From: VRUE01 sp963732225
GTDB taxonomy: Bacteria > Actinomycetota > Thermoleophilia > Solirubrobacterales > 70-9
Length of the DNA stretch: 64,000 nt
Direction of reading: 5' to 3'
Assembly (NCBI GenBank): GCA_963732225.1
Contig: CAVSYR010000002.1
Span: 62,001 to 126,000 of the forward strand
Below, one piece after another: positions 18,148 to 26,622 of this stretch. A program made the position numbers and the translations under genes. The notes under the pieces were generated by a model that was given only the letters and a program-made list of their open reading frames with translations, was not told the origin of the DNA and did not search any database. Each line of letters starts with the position of its first letter. The first letter of the stretch is position 1.

Positions 18148-18951
18148 CTACGCGCCGTTCTCGGCTCGCAGGATCTCGGCCAGAGCGGCGACGCCGACCT
18201 CGAGCTGCTGCGGCGTCGGCTCCTTGGTCGCGATCAAGCGCTGGATCTCGCGGCCCGGCGTGTGGAAGGCCTCGGCCAGCGGGTCGCCGTGGTGGCGATC
18301 GCTCCAGGCGAACATCTCGACTGCGATCGAGGCGCCCGCCAAACCCACCACCGCGCGAGCGGCCGGGCTCGGCTTCTCGACCAGGCGCTCGAGCATCACG
18401 GTGCCGCCGACCGAGAGCAGCATCATCGGCGTAATCAAGTTGGAGCCGCAGCGGTCGTGCTCCTTCGGCACGCCGGCCGGATCGTCGATGCCCTGCTCGT
18501 AGGCGGCGATCGCCTTGTGCTCGACCCCGTGGTAGGCGGCGAGGTCGCGATCGAGCAGAGCGACCAGTGCTGGCGCGGCACCGACCACCTGGACCACGCC
18601 CTCACGCAGGGCGGAGCTGCCGAAGCGCTTGCGAAGCGCCGCGGTCGCCACCAGGGTGGCGCCGATCGTGCCGAGCACGCGGGGGTTCTCGAAGGGAAGC
18701 CGCGCCGCTGGCATCCGCAGCCGCACCAACGGCAGCACCGCCAGGGCGTCGGCGAGCTTCAGCGGGCCGCGCAGGCCGGGGATCCGCGAGGCCAGGCCCG
18801 GGGCCAGCTCGGGCTTGCGCTCGGAGGCGACTTCGATGCTGCCGTCGGGATCGCGCACCGCGGCGGCCCAGTGCGTCGGCCCGTGGATCAGCAGCCCGTT
18901 GCGCAGCGCCATGCCGCCGAGTCGGAGCCGCTCCTTCTCCTCAGTGGCCAT
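18148..18951 (-). CDS. DUF1385 family protein
   Basis: ATG at 18949-18951 gives 267 residues. The DUF1385 hallmark YHGVEHKAIAAYE...HDRCGSNLI is present in the middle (about residues 135-170). Hydrophobic segments around it suggest a membrane association. The biochemical function of the family is not established. It is first in a minus-strand operon with methylmalonyl-CoA epimerase, a small protein and a methyltransferase. Confidence 0.8.
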   Translation of the reverse strand: MATEEKERLRLGGMALRNGLLIHGPTHWAAAVRDPDGSIEVASERKPELAPGLASRIPGLRGPLKLADALAVLPLVRLRMPAARLPFENPRVLGTIGATLVATAALRKRFGSSALREGVVQVVGAAPALVALLDRDLAAYHGVEHKAIAAYEQGIDDPAGVPKEHDRCGSNLITPMMLLSVGGTVMLERLVEKPSPAARAVVGLAGASIAVEMFAWSDRHHGDPLAEAFHTPGREIQRLIATKEPTPQQLEVGVAALAEILRAENGA

Positions 18952-19206
18952 GCGTCCACGATAGGCGGTCGGCGGCATGGGCGCGGGGCGGAGCGGCGGC
19001 GCAATACGCCGCTCCCTGACCTGGCCCCTTACGCGGTGACGACGCCCATCGAGCGAGGCGCGTCACCGTTTCCCCCCTGTGTGTCCCTTTTGATACCCGG
19101 CCGGAGGTCCCCAGTCCAGACCTCCGGCCGGTGTGTCGGCTCTCCCTGGCTCTAGCTTGGAAAGCCACCCTCTAAAACACGGTTTCAGAAAGAAGTTGCG
19201 CTTGTC
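18952..19206 (-). other. Structured intergenic region, possible RNA element or leader
   Basis: 255 bases without a gene lie between rarA and DUF1385. Two hairpins are visible: CCGGCCGGAGGTC / GACCTCCGGCCGG (19097-19109 with 19119-19131, 13 perfect pairs, 9-base loop) and CGGTGACG / CGTCACCG (19034-19041 with 19061-19068). Neither is followed by a T tract on the minus strand. It could be the end of the rarA transcript, the leader of the DUF1385 operon, or a small structured RNA. I cannot assign a family. Confidence 0.35.
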
Positions 19207-20565
19207 TCAACCGGGGCGGATTTTCTTTTGCAGAGCGGCCCAGCGGCGACTCAGCTCGGCCTCGAAGCCGCGATCGGTCGGGGTGTAGAAACACGCGTTC
19301 TCAAGCCCCTCCGGCAGCAGCTGCTGATCGCTGACGCCACCCGGCTCGTCGTGGGCGTAGCGGTAGCCCTCGCCGCGGCCAAGCGACTTGGCGCCGGGGT
19401 AGTGCGCGTCGCGCAGGTAGTCCGGCGGCGTCTTCGCCCCGTTCTCCCGCACCTCGGCGCGGGCTGCCTCGAGCGCCTTGTAGGAGGCGTTGGACTTTGG
19501 GGCGAGGGCCAGATAGACGGCGGCCTGGGCGAGGTTGAGCGCGCACTCGGGCAGCCCGACCCGATCGACCGCCCGCGCCGCCGCGTCGGCGACCAGCAGC
19601 GCCTGCGGGTCGGCGTTGCCGATGTCCTCGGAGGCGAGGATGACCATGCGGCGAACGATGAAGCGCGGGTCCTCCCCGCCCTCCAGCATCACCGCCAGGT
19701 AGTAGAGGGAGGCATCGACGTCGGAGCCACGCGTCGCCTTGATCCAGGCCGAGACGAAGTCGTAGTGGCGATCCCCCTGGCGGTCGTAGTCGAGCGCCTT
19801 GCGCTGCAGCGCGTCCTCGATCGCGGCCACGTCGATCGCTTCCGACTTTGACCCACCTCCACTGTGGTCAAGGTCGGATGCGCGGTCCACTGCCCGCTCC
19901 AACGCCGAGAGCGCCACGCGGGCGTCGCCACCGCTGCGCTCGGCCAGCATCGCCAGCGCCGCTTCCTCGACTGGCGGCGGGTCGACCAACCCCCGCTCCG
20001 GATCGCTGAGCGCCCGCCGCAACAGCTCTTCCACCTGCCCCGGCTCGAGCGGCTGCAACTCATAGATCTGGCTGCGCGACAGCAGCGCCGAGTTGACCTC
20101 GAAGTAGGGGTTCTCGGTAGTGGCCCCAATCAGCGTCAACAGCCCTTCCTCGACCGCCGGCAACAACGCGTCCTGCTGCGCCTTGTTGAAGCGATGAATC
20201 TCGTCGAGGAACAACACAGTCGGCCGCCCACTCCCCCGTCTGCGCTCCCGAGCCCGCTCAATCACCGCCCGAATCTCAGCCCGCCCCGCGTTGACCGCTG
20301 ACTCCTCCTCAAAGGCGCCCTCAGCACCTGCAGCGGCAATGCGAGCCAGCGTCGTCTTCCCAGCCCCCGGCGGCCCGTAGAGGATCGCGCTGTGGGGGTG
20401 GCCGGATTCGATCGCAGTCCGCAACGCCGACCCCTCCGCCAGCACGTGCTCCTGCCCGACGAGCTCGTCCAAGCTCCGCGGCCGCATCCGCACCGCCAAC
20501 GGCGCATCCGAAGCTGGAACCCCAGACGGGGAGCTATCCCCCGTTTCAAACAACTGGTCAGCCAT
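19207..20565 (-). CDS. rarA: Replication-associated recombination protein RarA (MgsA)
   Basis: A 452-residue clamp-loader-like AAA+ ATPase. MRPRSLDELVGQEHVL begins the core, the Walker A loop is GPPGAGKTT, Walker B is LFLDEIHRFNKAQQDA, and sensor 1 is IGATTENPYFEVNSALLSR. The C-terminal part with DVDASLYYLAVMLEGGEDPRFIVRR is diagnostic for RarA/MgsA/WRNIP1. It acts at stalled replication forks. It is divergent from the aldehyde dehydrogenase gene with 33 bases between them. Confidence 0.94.
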   Translation of the reverse strand: MADQLFETGDSSPSGVPASDAPLAVRMRPRSLDELVGQEHVLAEGSALRTAIESGHPHSAILYGPPGAGKTTLARIAAAGAEGAFEEESAVNAGRAEIRAVIERARERRRGSGRPTVLFLDEIHRFNKAQQDALLPAVEEGLLTLIGATTENPYFEVNSALLSRSQIYELQPLEPGQVEELLRRALSDPERGLVDPPPVEEAALAMLAERSGGDARVALSALERAVDRASDLDHSGGGSKSEAIDVAAIEDALQRKALDYDRQGDRHYDFVSAWIKATRGSDVDASLYYLAVMLEGGEDPRFIVRRMVILASEDIGNADPQALLVADAAARAVDRVGLPECALNLAQAAVYLALAPKSNASYKALEAARAEVRENGAKTPPDYLRDAHYPGAKSLGRGEGYRYAHDEPGGVSDQQLLPEGLENACFYTPTDRGFEAELSRRWAALQKKIRPG

Positions 20566-20598
20566 TGCGGCTGAGTATGAGGCTTACAATCGACGGCC

Positions 20599-22197
20599 AT
20601 GGAGAGCGCAACGCAGTCCCCCCCGTCCCAGTCCACCCTCGAGTCGTTCAACCCCGCCACCGGTGAGCTGGTCGGGTCTGTGGCGACCATTACGCCGGAC
20701 CAGGTCCAGGCAGTGGTCGACGACGTCGCCCGTATCCAACCGGCCTGGGCCGAGCTCTCCCTGCAGGACCGCGCCCGCTACATGAAGCGCGCTGCCGACG
20801 CCCTGCTCGACGACATCGACGAGATCGCCGAACTGCTCGTCCAGGAGCAGGGCAAGCCGCGGGCCGAGGCCTACACGATGGAGCTGCTGCCGACGGTCGA
20901 CGCCCTGCACTGGTGCGCCAAGGCCGGCCCCAAGATCCTCGCCGACGAGAAGGTGCGGATGACGCAGGGCTTCCTGCTCTCAAAGAAAGGTCACTTCTCC
21001 TACGAGCCGATCGGCGTCGTCGGTGTGATCGCCCCCTGGAACTACCCCTGGTCGATCCCCTTCGGCGAGGTTGCGATCGCGCTGATGGCCGGCAACGGCG
21101 TCGTGCTCAAGCCGGCCAGCCTCACACCGCTGCTGGGCGAGGCGATCCGCCGCGTCTTCGAGAAGGGCGGCCTGCCCGAGGGCCTCGTCCGCGTCGTCCA
21201 TGGCGGCGGCGCGGTCGGCGACGCGCTGGCCCGCTCCAGCGTCAGCAAGGTCTTCTTCACCGGCTCGGTCGAGGTCGGCCGCAAGGTCGGCGCCGTTTGC
21301 GCCGAGAGCCTCAAGGGCTCGGTGCTCGAGCTCGGCGGCAAGGACCCGATGATCGTCTGCGCCGACGCCGACCTGCCCAACGCGATCTCCGGCGCCGTCT
21401 GGGGCGGCTTCGCCAACGCCGGCCAGACCTGCTCGGGAATCGAGCGCGTCTACGTGCTCGAGCAGGTCGCCGAGCGCTTCGTCGAGGGCGTCGCCCGCGA
21501 GGCCGAGAGGCTGCGCCTCGGCGACCCGCTGCAGTGGGAGACCGAGATCGGCCCGATGACCTCCGATGGTCAGTACGAGATCGTCGTCGACCTGATCGCC
21601 GACGCCGAGGCCTCCGGCGCGACCAAGCTCTGCGGCGGCCCCGTCGACGTGCCAGGCCTGCCCGGCAAGTTCGTCGCTCCCACCGTCCTCACCGGGGTCA
21701 CGCACGAGATGCGGATCATGAACGAGGAGATCTTCGGCCCGGTGCTGCCGATCATCGTGGTCAAATCCGAGCAGGAAGCGATCGAGCTCGCCAACGACTC
21801 CGAGTTCGGCCTCGGCGCCTCGGTCTGGACCAAGGACCGCCAGAAGGGCGAGCGGATCGCCCGCCGGATCGAGTCGGGCATGGTCTGGATCAACGACCAC
21901 TCCTTCAGCCACGGCGCCTGCCAGTGCGCCTGGGGCGGGGTCAAGGACTCCGGCGTTGGGCGCTCGCACTCCAAATTCGGCTTCTACGAGTGCGTCAACG
22001 TGAAGATGAACTCCTGGGAGCCGGGCCTCACCCGCGACTTCTGGTGGCACCCCTACGACCGCACGCTGGGCGAAGCGGTGCGCGCCTCGGCGAAGATTCT
22101 CTACGGCAAGGGCGCGGTGCGCACGCAGGCGCTGCGCGAGGGCGCCGGCCCGCTGCTGCAGGTAGGCCGCCGCACCCTGCGCAAGCGCGGCGGCTGA
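20599..22197 (+). CDS. Aldehyde dehydrogenase with C-terminal extension
   Basis: A 532-residue superfamily member. APWNYPWSIPF, the LELGGKDP motif with the catalytic Glu, NAGQTCSGIER with the catalytic Cys, and EEIFGPVLP are all present. Compared with the usual ~480 residues it has an extra ~50 residues at the end (DFWWHPYDRTLGEAVRASAK onward), a feature of succinate-semialdehyde- or fatty-aldehyde-type actinobacterial enzymes. The substrate is unresolved. Confidence 0.85.
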   Translation: MESATQSPPSQSTLESFNPATGELVGSVATITPDQVQAVVDDVARIQPAWAELSLQDRARYMKRAADALLDDIDEIAELLVQEQGKPRAEAYTMELLPTVDALHWCAKAGPKILADEKVRMTQGFLLSKKGHFSYEPIGVVGVIAPWNYPWSIPFGEVAIALMAGNGVVLKPASLTPLLGEAIRRVFEKGGLPEGLVRVVHGGGAVGDALARSSVSKVFFTGSVEVGRKVGAVCAESLKGSVLELGGKDPMIVCADADLPNAISGAVWGGFANAGQTCSGIERVYVLEQVAERFVEGVAREAERLRLGDPLQWETEIGPMTSDGQYEIVVDLIADAEASGATKLCGGPVDVPGLPGKFVAPTVLTGVTHEMRIMNEEIFGPVLPIIVVKSEQEAIELANDSEFGLGASVWTKDRQKGERIARRIESGMVWINDHSFSHGACQCAWGGVKDSGVGRSHSKFGFYECVNVKMNSWEPGLTRDFWWHPYDRTLGEAVRASAKILYGKGAVRTQALREGAGPLLQVGRRTLRKRGG

Positions 22198-22217
22198 CCC
22201 GGGTCTCCCCCGCCAAG

Positions 22218-23480
22218 CTAGGAAGCGACGAGCTGCTCGAGCTCGAAGACGGCGCCTGAGGCGTCGAGCTCGCGGATGCGGTCGTAGTCGGCTTTGAGCC
22301 GATCTCGATCGGGGTCGACCAGGTAGATGATCCCCGGGCAGGAGAAGAGGTCGACGGTCTTTTTCAGCTGGTCGCCCGGGCCGAGCATCGAGATCGTGCC
22401 GGCGAAGGAGGGCAGCGCCTCGATCTTGCGCATGCCGGCGTCAGCGACGATCCGCCCTTCGTGCTGGGAGATCAGCATCACGCAGTAGGCGCCGGCGGCC
22501 AGCTCGTAGGAATGCTGAGCCCGCCGCGTCACCGAGTGCGGGTCGAGGTAGGCCTCGGCGGTCAGCGTCTGGTGGCTGGGCGTGCAGCGGTCGACGATCT
22601 CGTCGGGAACGGAGCCATGCATGCGCGCTCCGGACTCGACCAGGACCGGACCGGTCGCGGTCAGCATCACCTCGGTGTGGGCGGGCCCGAAGCGGATGCC
22701 GAGCGCGTCGAGCACCGCTTCGACGTAGGGCACGAGCTGGTCCTGCTGCTCGCCGTGGCGCGGCAGCAGCTCCTCGTAGTCGTAGATGAAGTTGGCCCCG
22801 GCGCGCAGCTTGTTGTCGCGCCAGACCTCGGAGACGTGGTGGACGCCGTCCCAGCTGATCGAGTTGACGAAGAGCTGGGTCCCCTCCAGCAGCTCCTGGA
22901 CCAGCAACTGCTCGTTGGCGCCGTGCAGGGCGTTGGGCCGGCCGAGGTTGGCGGCGAAGGCGGCCTCGATCGCGGCCGCGTCGTGGCAGATGCTGACCCC
23001 GTCGGTGCCGGCGCTGTCGAGCGGTTTGACCACGACCGGGGCACCGCCGCGCTCGGCGGCCCAGGCGACCGCCTCGCCGGCGCTCGCCGTCTTCAGCGCT
23101 TCCGCCGTGCGCAGGCCGGCGGCCCGCAGCGCTTCCGACATCGCGTTCTTGTCCCGCCGCGCGGCGCTCTGGGCGCTGCCGTTGGAGGGCAGGCCGAGCC
23201 GCTCGCTGAGCGCGTCGGCCAGCGGCACGCCGGGCTCGGCGCCAACGACGACGAAGGCCGGGTCGTGGGCGGCGAGCCGCGCCGCGGTCGCCTCGAGGTC
23301 GCCCTCGTGGATCACGTTCTCGACGAAATCGCCGGCGCGGAAGGCGCGCAGGTAGAACTCGGGCAGGCTGGGGCTGCTCTGTACGTGGACGACCGGCAGG
23401 CCGGCGGCGGCGAAGCGCGGCGCCAACCGCGCCCCGGTCGAGTAGGCGTCGACGACGACGGCTGCGCCGTGCACCGTCAT
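22218..23480 (-). CDS. ATP-grasp ligase
   Basis: A 420-residue protein. The central part has the ATP-grasp pattern PVVVKPLDSAGTDGVSICHD for nucleotide binding, VQELLEGTQLFVNSISWDG, and the C-terminal metal segment FGPAHTEVMLTATGPVLVESGARMHG. This resembles L-amino acid ligases and biotin-carboxylase-like enzymes that make peptide-like amide bonds. It overlaps the upstream methyltransferase by 4 bases, so the two form a compact two-gene unit that could make and methylate a small amide metabolite (inference). Confidence 0.8.
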   Translation of the reverse strand: MTVHGAAVVVDAYSTGARLAPRFAAAGLPVVHVQSSPSLPEFYLRAFRAGDFVENVIHEGDLEATAARLAAHDPAFVVVGAEPGVPLADALSERLGLPSNGSAQSAARRDKNAMSEALRAAGLRTAEALKTASAGEAVAWAAERGGAPVVVKPLDSAGTDGVSICHDAAAIEAAFAANLGRPNALHGANEQLLVQELLEGTQLFVNSISWDGVHHVSEVWRDNKLRAGANFIYDYEELLPRHGEQQDQLVPYVEAVLDALGIRFGPAHTEVMLTATGPVLVESGARMHGSVPDEIVDRCTPSHQTLTAEAYLDPHSVTRRAQHSYELAAGAYCVMLISQHEGRIVADAGMRKIEALPSFAGTISMLGPGDQLKKTVDLFSCPGIIYLVDPDRDRLKADYDRIRELDASGAVFELEQLVAS

Positions 23481-24211
23481 GCCGTGGCGACGAGTACCAG
23501 CCGGTCCTCGGGCCGCTTCGGCCCGCCGGCGAAGTTGCCGTAGTGCTCGACCTCGCGGAAGCCAGCCTCGATCGCCATCCGCTCCAGGTCCTCGGCCTCA
23601 TACATGCGGATCCGCGAGTCGACCACGTCGTCGCCGAAGACGTAATGCACGTGCAGCATCCCGGTCGAGAAGTCGACGTCGAGGGTTTCCTGCACGCCGT
23701 TGGTCTCGCGTTCGACCATGCCCTCGTCGGTTTTGAGCCGGTAGCGCGAGCGCTCCAGGTCCGAGAGCTCCATCGCCATCTTGCCGCCGGGGCGCAGCAT
23801 CCCGTGGTAGGCGCGCATCATCGCTTCGTCCTCGGCCACCGTCTCGCCGAAGCCGAAGCTCGAGGAGAGGCTGACCAGGCCGTCGAAGCCCTTCAGCTCC
23901 GCCGGCAGCGGCTGCATCAGGTCGGCGACGTAGTAAGTCGGGCCGGGGTACTCGCGCTTCGCCGCGGCGATCGCAATCTCGGAGATGTCGACGCCAACCG
24001 CATCGACCCCATTGTCGGCCAGGGCGGCGACGAAGCGGCCGAGGCCGCAGCCGGCGTCGACGACGCGGTCGCCCGCCTTGACGCCGAGCAGGTCCATCGC
24101 CAGCGGCGCCTCCTCCTCGTTGCCCTCGTAGCGGCCAAGCTGGTTGGCGACCCGCATGTAGACGGGACCGTAGGTGTCGACCTCGTTGAGTATCGGCGGC
24201 TGATCGCTCAT
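23477..24211 (-). CDS. Class I SAM-dependent methyltransferase
   Basis: ATG at 24209-24211 gives 244 residues. Motif I is VVDAGCGLGRFVAAL, motif II VGVDISEIAIAAAK, and motif IV DGLVSLSSSFGFG. It is a small-molecule methyltransferase of the type found next to ATP-grasp ligases. It is translationally coupled to the ATP-grasp gene (ATGA-type overlap at 23477-23480) and divergent from ccmA with 41 bases between. Confidence 0.8.
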   Translation of the reverse strand: MSDQPPILNEVDTYGPVYMRVANQLGRYEGNEEEAPLAMDLLGVKAGDRVVDAGCGLGRFVAALADNGVDAVGVDISEIAIAAAKREYPGPTYYVADLMQPLPAELKGFDGLVSLSSSFGFGETVAEDEAMMRAYHGMLRPGGKMAMELSDLERSRYRLKTDEGMVERETNGVQETLDVDFSTGMLHVHYVFGDDVVDSRIRMYEAEDLERMAIEAGFREVEHYGNFAGGPKRPEDRLVLVATA

Positions 24212-24252
24212 GAAACTCAAAGCGTACCGCGAGCAAACCGACCTGGGAGCGC

Positions 24253-24951
24253 GTGCCACCGCCTACCTTCAGAATCCCCGCAGTGGAGCCCGGTCAGGCA
24301 ACAGACGAGCCGGCGCTGAGCCTCGCCGGGCTGCGCCGCGACTACGGTGAACGGACGGCGCTCGACGGCGTCGGGTTGCGGCTCGGGCGCGGCGAGACGC
24401 TGCTCGTGCTCGGCCCCAACGGGGCCGGCAAGACGACGCTGCTGCGCATCCTCGCGACCCTGCTGCGGCCGAGCGGCGGTGAGGTGCGGGCACTTGGCTG
24501 CTCGCTGCCCGACGAGGCCTGGAAGCTGCGCGGCAAGATCGGCTTCCTCGGCCACGAGCCGCTGCTCTACCGCGACCTCAGCGGCCGCGAGAACCTGCGC
24601 TTTCACGCCCGCCTGCACGGCCTCACCGGTGAGGCCGGCGAGGCGCGGATCGCCGAGCTGCTCGCCGCGGTCGGCATGGAGCGCCGGGCCGAGCAGCGGG
24701 TCGCCGAGCTCTCGGCCGGGATGCGCCAGCGCCTGGCGATTAGCCGCTGCGTCCTGCACCGGCCCGAGCTGCTGCTGCTCGACGAGCCCGACTCCAACCT
24801 CGACGCCGAGGGCCGCGAGCTGTCCCGGGCTCTGATCGGCCCCGGCGCTGGCCGCACCCGCGTCATCGTCAGCCACGACCCCGAGCGCTTCGAAGCCGAG
24901 GCCGACCAGGTGCTGCGACTCGAGGCGGGCGGGCGGGCGGTGGCGGCGTGA
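24253..24951 (+). CDS. ccmA: Heme exporter ATP-binding protein CcmA
   Basis: GTG start, 232 residues. ABC ATPase motifs: Walker A GPNGAGKTT, signature ELSAGMRQRL, Walker B LLLLDEPDSNLD, and a switch His in VSHDP. Its identity as CcmA rests on the following ccmB and ccmC genes, to which it is coupled by a 4-base overlap. With CcmB it forms the transporter linked to heme release to the cytochrome c maturation system. Confidence 0.85.
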   Translation: MPPPTFRIPAVEPGQATDEPALSLAGLRRDYGERTALDGVGLRLGRGETLLVLGPNGAGKTTLLRILATLLRPSGGEVRALGCSLPDEAWKLRGKIGFLGHEPLLYRDLSGRENLRFHARLHGLTGEAGEARIAELLAAVGMERRAEQRVAELSAGMRQRLAISRCVLHRPELLLLDEPDSNLDAEGRELSRALIGPGAGRTRVIVSHDPERFEAEADQVLRLEAGGRAVAA

Positions 24952-25628
24952 CCCCCTCGCGCGTCGCCTACGTGACGATCCTCGCCAAGGACCTGCGGGC
25001 CGAGCTGCGCACCCTGCAGTCGCTGCCGGCGATGGCGCTCTTCGCCACCACCACTTTCGTCATCTTCCGCTTCGGCCTCGACCGCACCCAGCTCTCCGGC
25101 AGCCTCGCCGCCGGAGTGCTCTGGGCAACGCTGCTCTTCGCCGCCCTGCTCGGCGTCAACCGCCTCTTCGTCGCCGAGCGCGAGGAGGGCGGCTTCGACG
25201 CGATCCGGCTCGCCCCGATCGACCGCAGCGCCCTCTTCGCCGCCAAGGCGACTGCGCTCTTCGCCTACCTGGCCGTGCTGGAGCTGGTCGTGGTGCCGAT
25301 CTTCGCCCTCTTCTTCCTCGGCTCCGCCGCGGCGCTCGGGCCGCTCGTCGCCGTGCTGCTGCTCGCCGACCTCGGCATCGCCGCCACCGGCACCCTGATC
25401 TCCTCGATGGCGGTCCACTCCCGCGCCCGCGACCTGCTCGGGCCGCTCGTCCTGCTGCCCCTGGTCGTGCCGCTGATGATCGCCGCCACCGGCGCCAGCG
25501 AGCCCCTGTTTGCCGTGGGCGGACCCGGTTACCACCGCTTCGGAAGCTGGCTGGCGGTGCTCTCCCTATACGATCTGATCTTCCTCCTGCTCGGCTGGGC
25601 CGTCTTCGATTTCCTCCTGGAGGACTAG
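24948..25628 (+). CDS. ccmB: Heme exporter permease CcmB
   Basis: A 226-residue membrane protein with six hydrophobic segments. FVAEREEGGFDAIRLAPIDRSALFAAK is the CcmB cytoplasmic loop signature, and the family's usual length is matched. It lies between ccmA and ccmC in a head-to-tail run. Confidence 0.88.
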   Translation: MTPSRVAYVTILAKDLRAELRTLQSLPAMALFATTTFVIFRFGLDRTQLSGSLAAGVLWATLLFAALLGVNRLFVAEREEGGFDAIRLAPIDRSALFAAKATALFAYLAVLELVVVPIFALFFLGSAAALGPLVAVLLLADLGIAATGTLISSMAVHSRARDLLGPLVLLPLVVPLMIAATGASEPLFAVGGPGYHRFGSWLAVLSLYDLIFLLLGWAVFDFLLED

Positions 25629-25662
25629 CGGGCAGGGCGCCTCCCACCGCCCAAACTCAGGC

Positions 25663-26388
25663 ATGTACGGCAAAGGACTCAGACCCCTCTCGATCGCGAC
25701 CGTCGTGGGGATCGCCGCTGCGCTCTCGCTGGTCTTCTTCTACGCGCCGCTCGACGCCGACCAGGGCTTCATCCAGAAGATCTTCTACCTGCACGTGCCG
25801 CTGGCGATCACGGCGCTGATCGGCTTCATCGTCGGCGGCGTCTTCGCGATCTTTCACCTGCGCAGCGGCAACCGCAAGTGGGACGCGTACTCCTACGTCT
25901 CGATCCACATGTCGGTGATCTTCGGCGTCGCCGTACTGATCACCGGCTCGATCTGGGCCAAGGCCTCCTGGGGGCACTGGTGGGTCTGGGACGAGCCGAC
26001 CCTGGTCAGCTTTCTGATCGTCTTCCTGATGTACGCGACCTACTATCCCTTCCGCTACGCGATCGAGGATCCCGAGCGCCAGGCCCGCTACGCCTCGGTC
26101 TTCGCCGTCACCGCCGGCGCCTTCGTGCCGCTCAACTTCATGGCGGTGCGGATGGCGCAGAGCCTCGTGCATCCACGCGTTTTTGCAACCGCCAACGGCG
26201 GCCTGCCCGGCACGATGATGTTCACCTTCCTCGTCTGCCTCGCCGCGACAGCGCTGCTCTGGGTGACCCTGGTCAAGCTCGAGCTGACCGCGAAGAGCAC
26301 CTCGGGCCAGATGAAGCGACTGCGGCGGGCGCTCGACGCGCCGGCGCCCAACGCCGGCGGATCGCGAATCGCACCGGAGGTGAGCTAG
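25663..26388 (+). CDS. ccmC: Heme-handling protein CcmC / CcsA family
   Basis: A 241-residue membrane protein with six hydrophobic segments. The tryptophan-rich heme-binding motif WGHWWVWDEP is at about residues 106-115, and conserved His residues flank it (YLHVPLA and SIHMSVI before, LVHPRV after). It presents heme on the outer face of the membrane for cytochrome c assembly. Confidence 0.9.
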   Translation: MYGKGLRPLSIATVVGIAAALSLVFFYAPLDADQGFIQKIFYLHVPLAITALIGFIVGGVFAIFHLRSGNRKWDAYSYVSIHMSVIFGVAVLITGSIWAKASWGHWWVWDEPTLVSFLIVFLMYATYYPFRYAIEDPERQARYASVFAVTAGAFVPLNFMAVRMAQSLVHPRVFATANGGLPGTMMFTFLVCLAATALLWVTLVKLELTAKSTSGQMKRLRRALDAPAPNAGGSRIAPEVS

Positions 26389-26622
26389 GTGATCGGCCTG
26401 CTCCTAGCTGAGACCCCGGCGCTGCCGCTTGATGAGGCCGGCAAGTACGTCGCCGGTGCCTACGTCGTCTTCCTGGTCTTGATCGTGGTCTACGTCGCGA
26501 TCATGGCGAGCAAACTGCAGCGGATGGAGAAGGAGCTGCGCGAGCTGGCCAGCTTTGCCGAGCACCGCGCCGACGGCGAGGCCGCGAGCAGCGAGCGCGA
26601 GGAGGTCAGCGCCGATGTCTGA
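26389..26622 (+). CDS. CcmD-like small membrane protein
   Basis: GTG start directly after the ccmC stop, 77 residues. A single membrane segment (about 23-42, VAGAYVVFLVLIVVYVAIMA) is followed by a charged helix (KLQRMEKELRELASF). Size, topology and position after ccmC fit CcmD, which stabilises the heme-loading complex. Sequence alone would not identify it. The end overlaps the hemA start by 8 bases. Confidence 0.7.
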   Translation: MIGLLLAETPALPLDEAGKYVAGAYVVFLVLIVVYVAIMASKLQRMEKELRELASFAEHRADGEAASSEREEVSADV

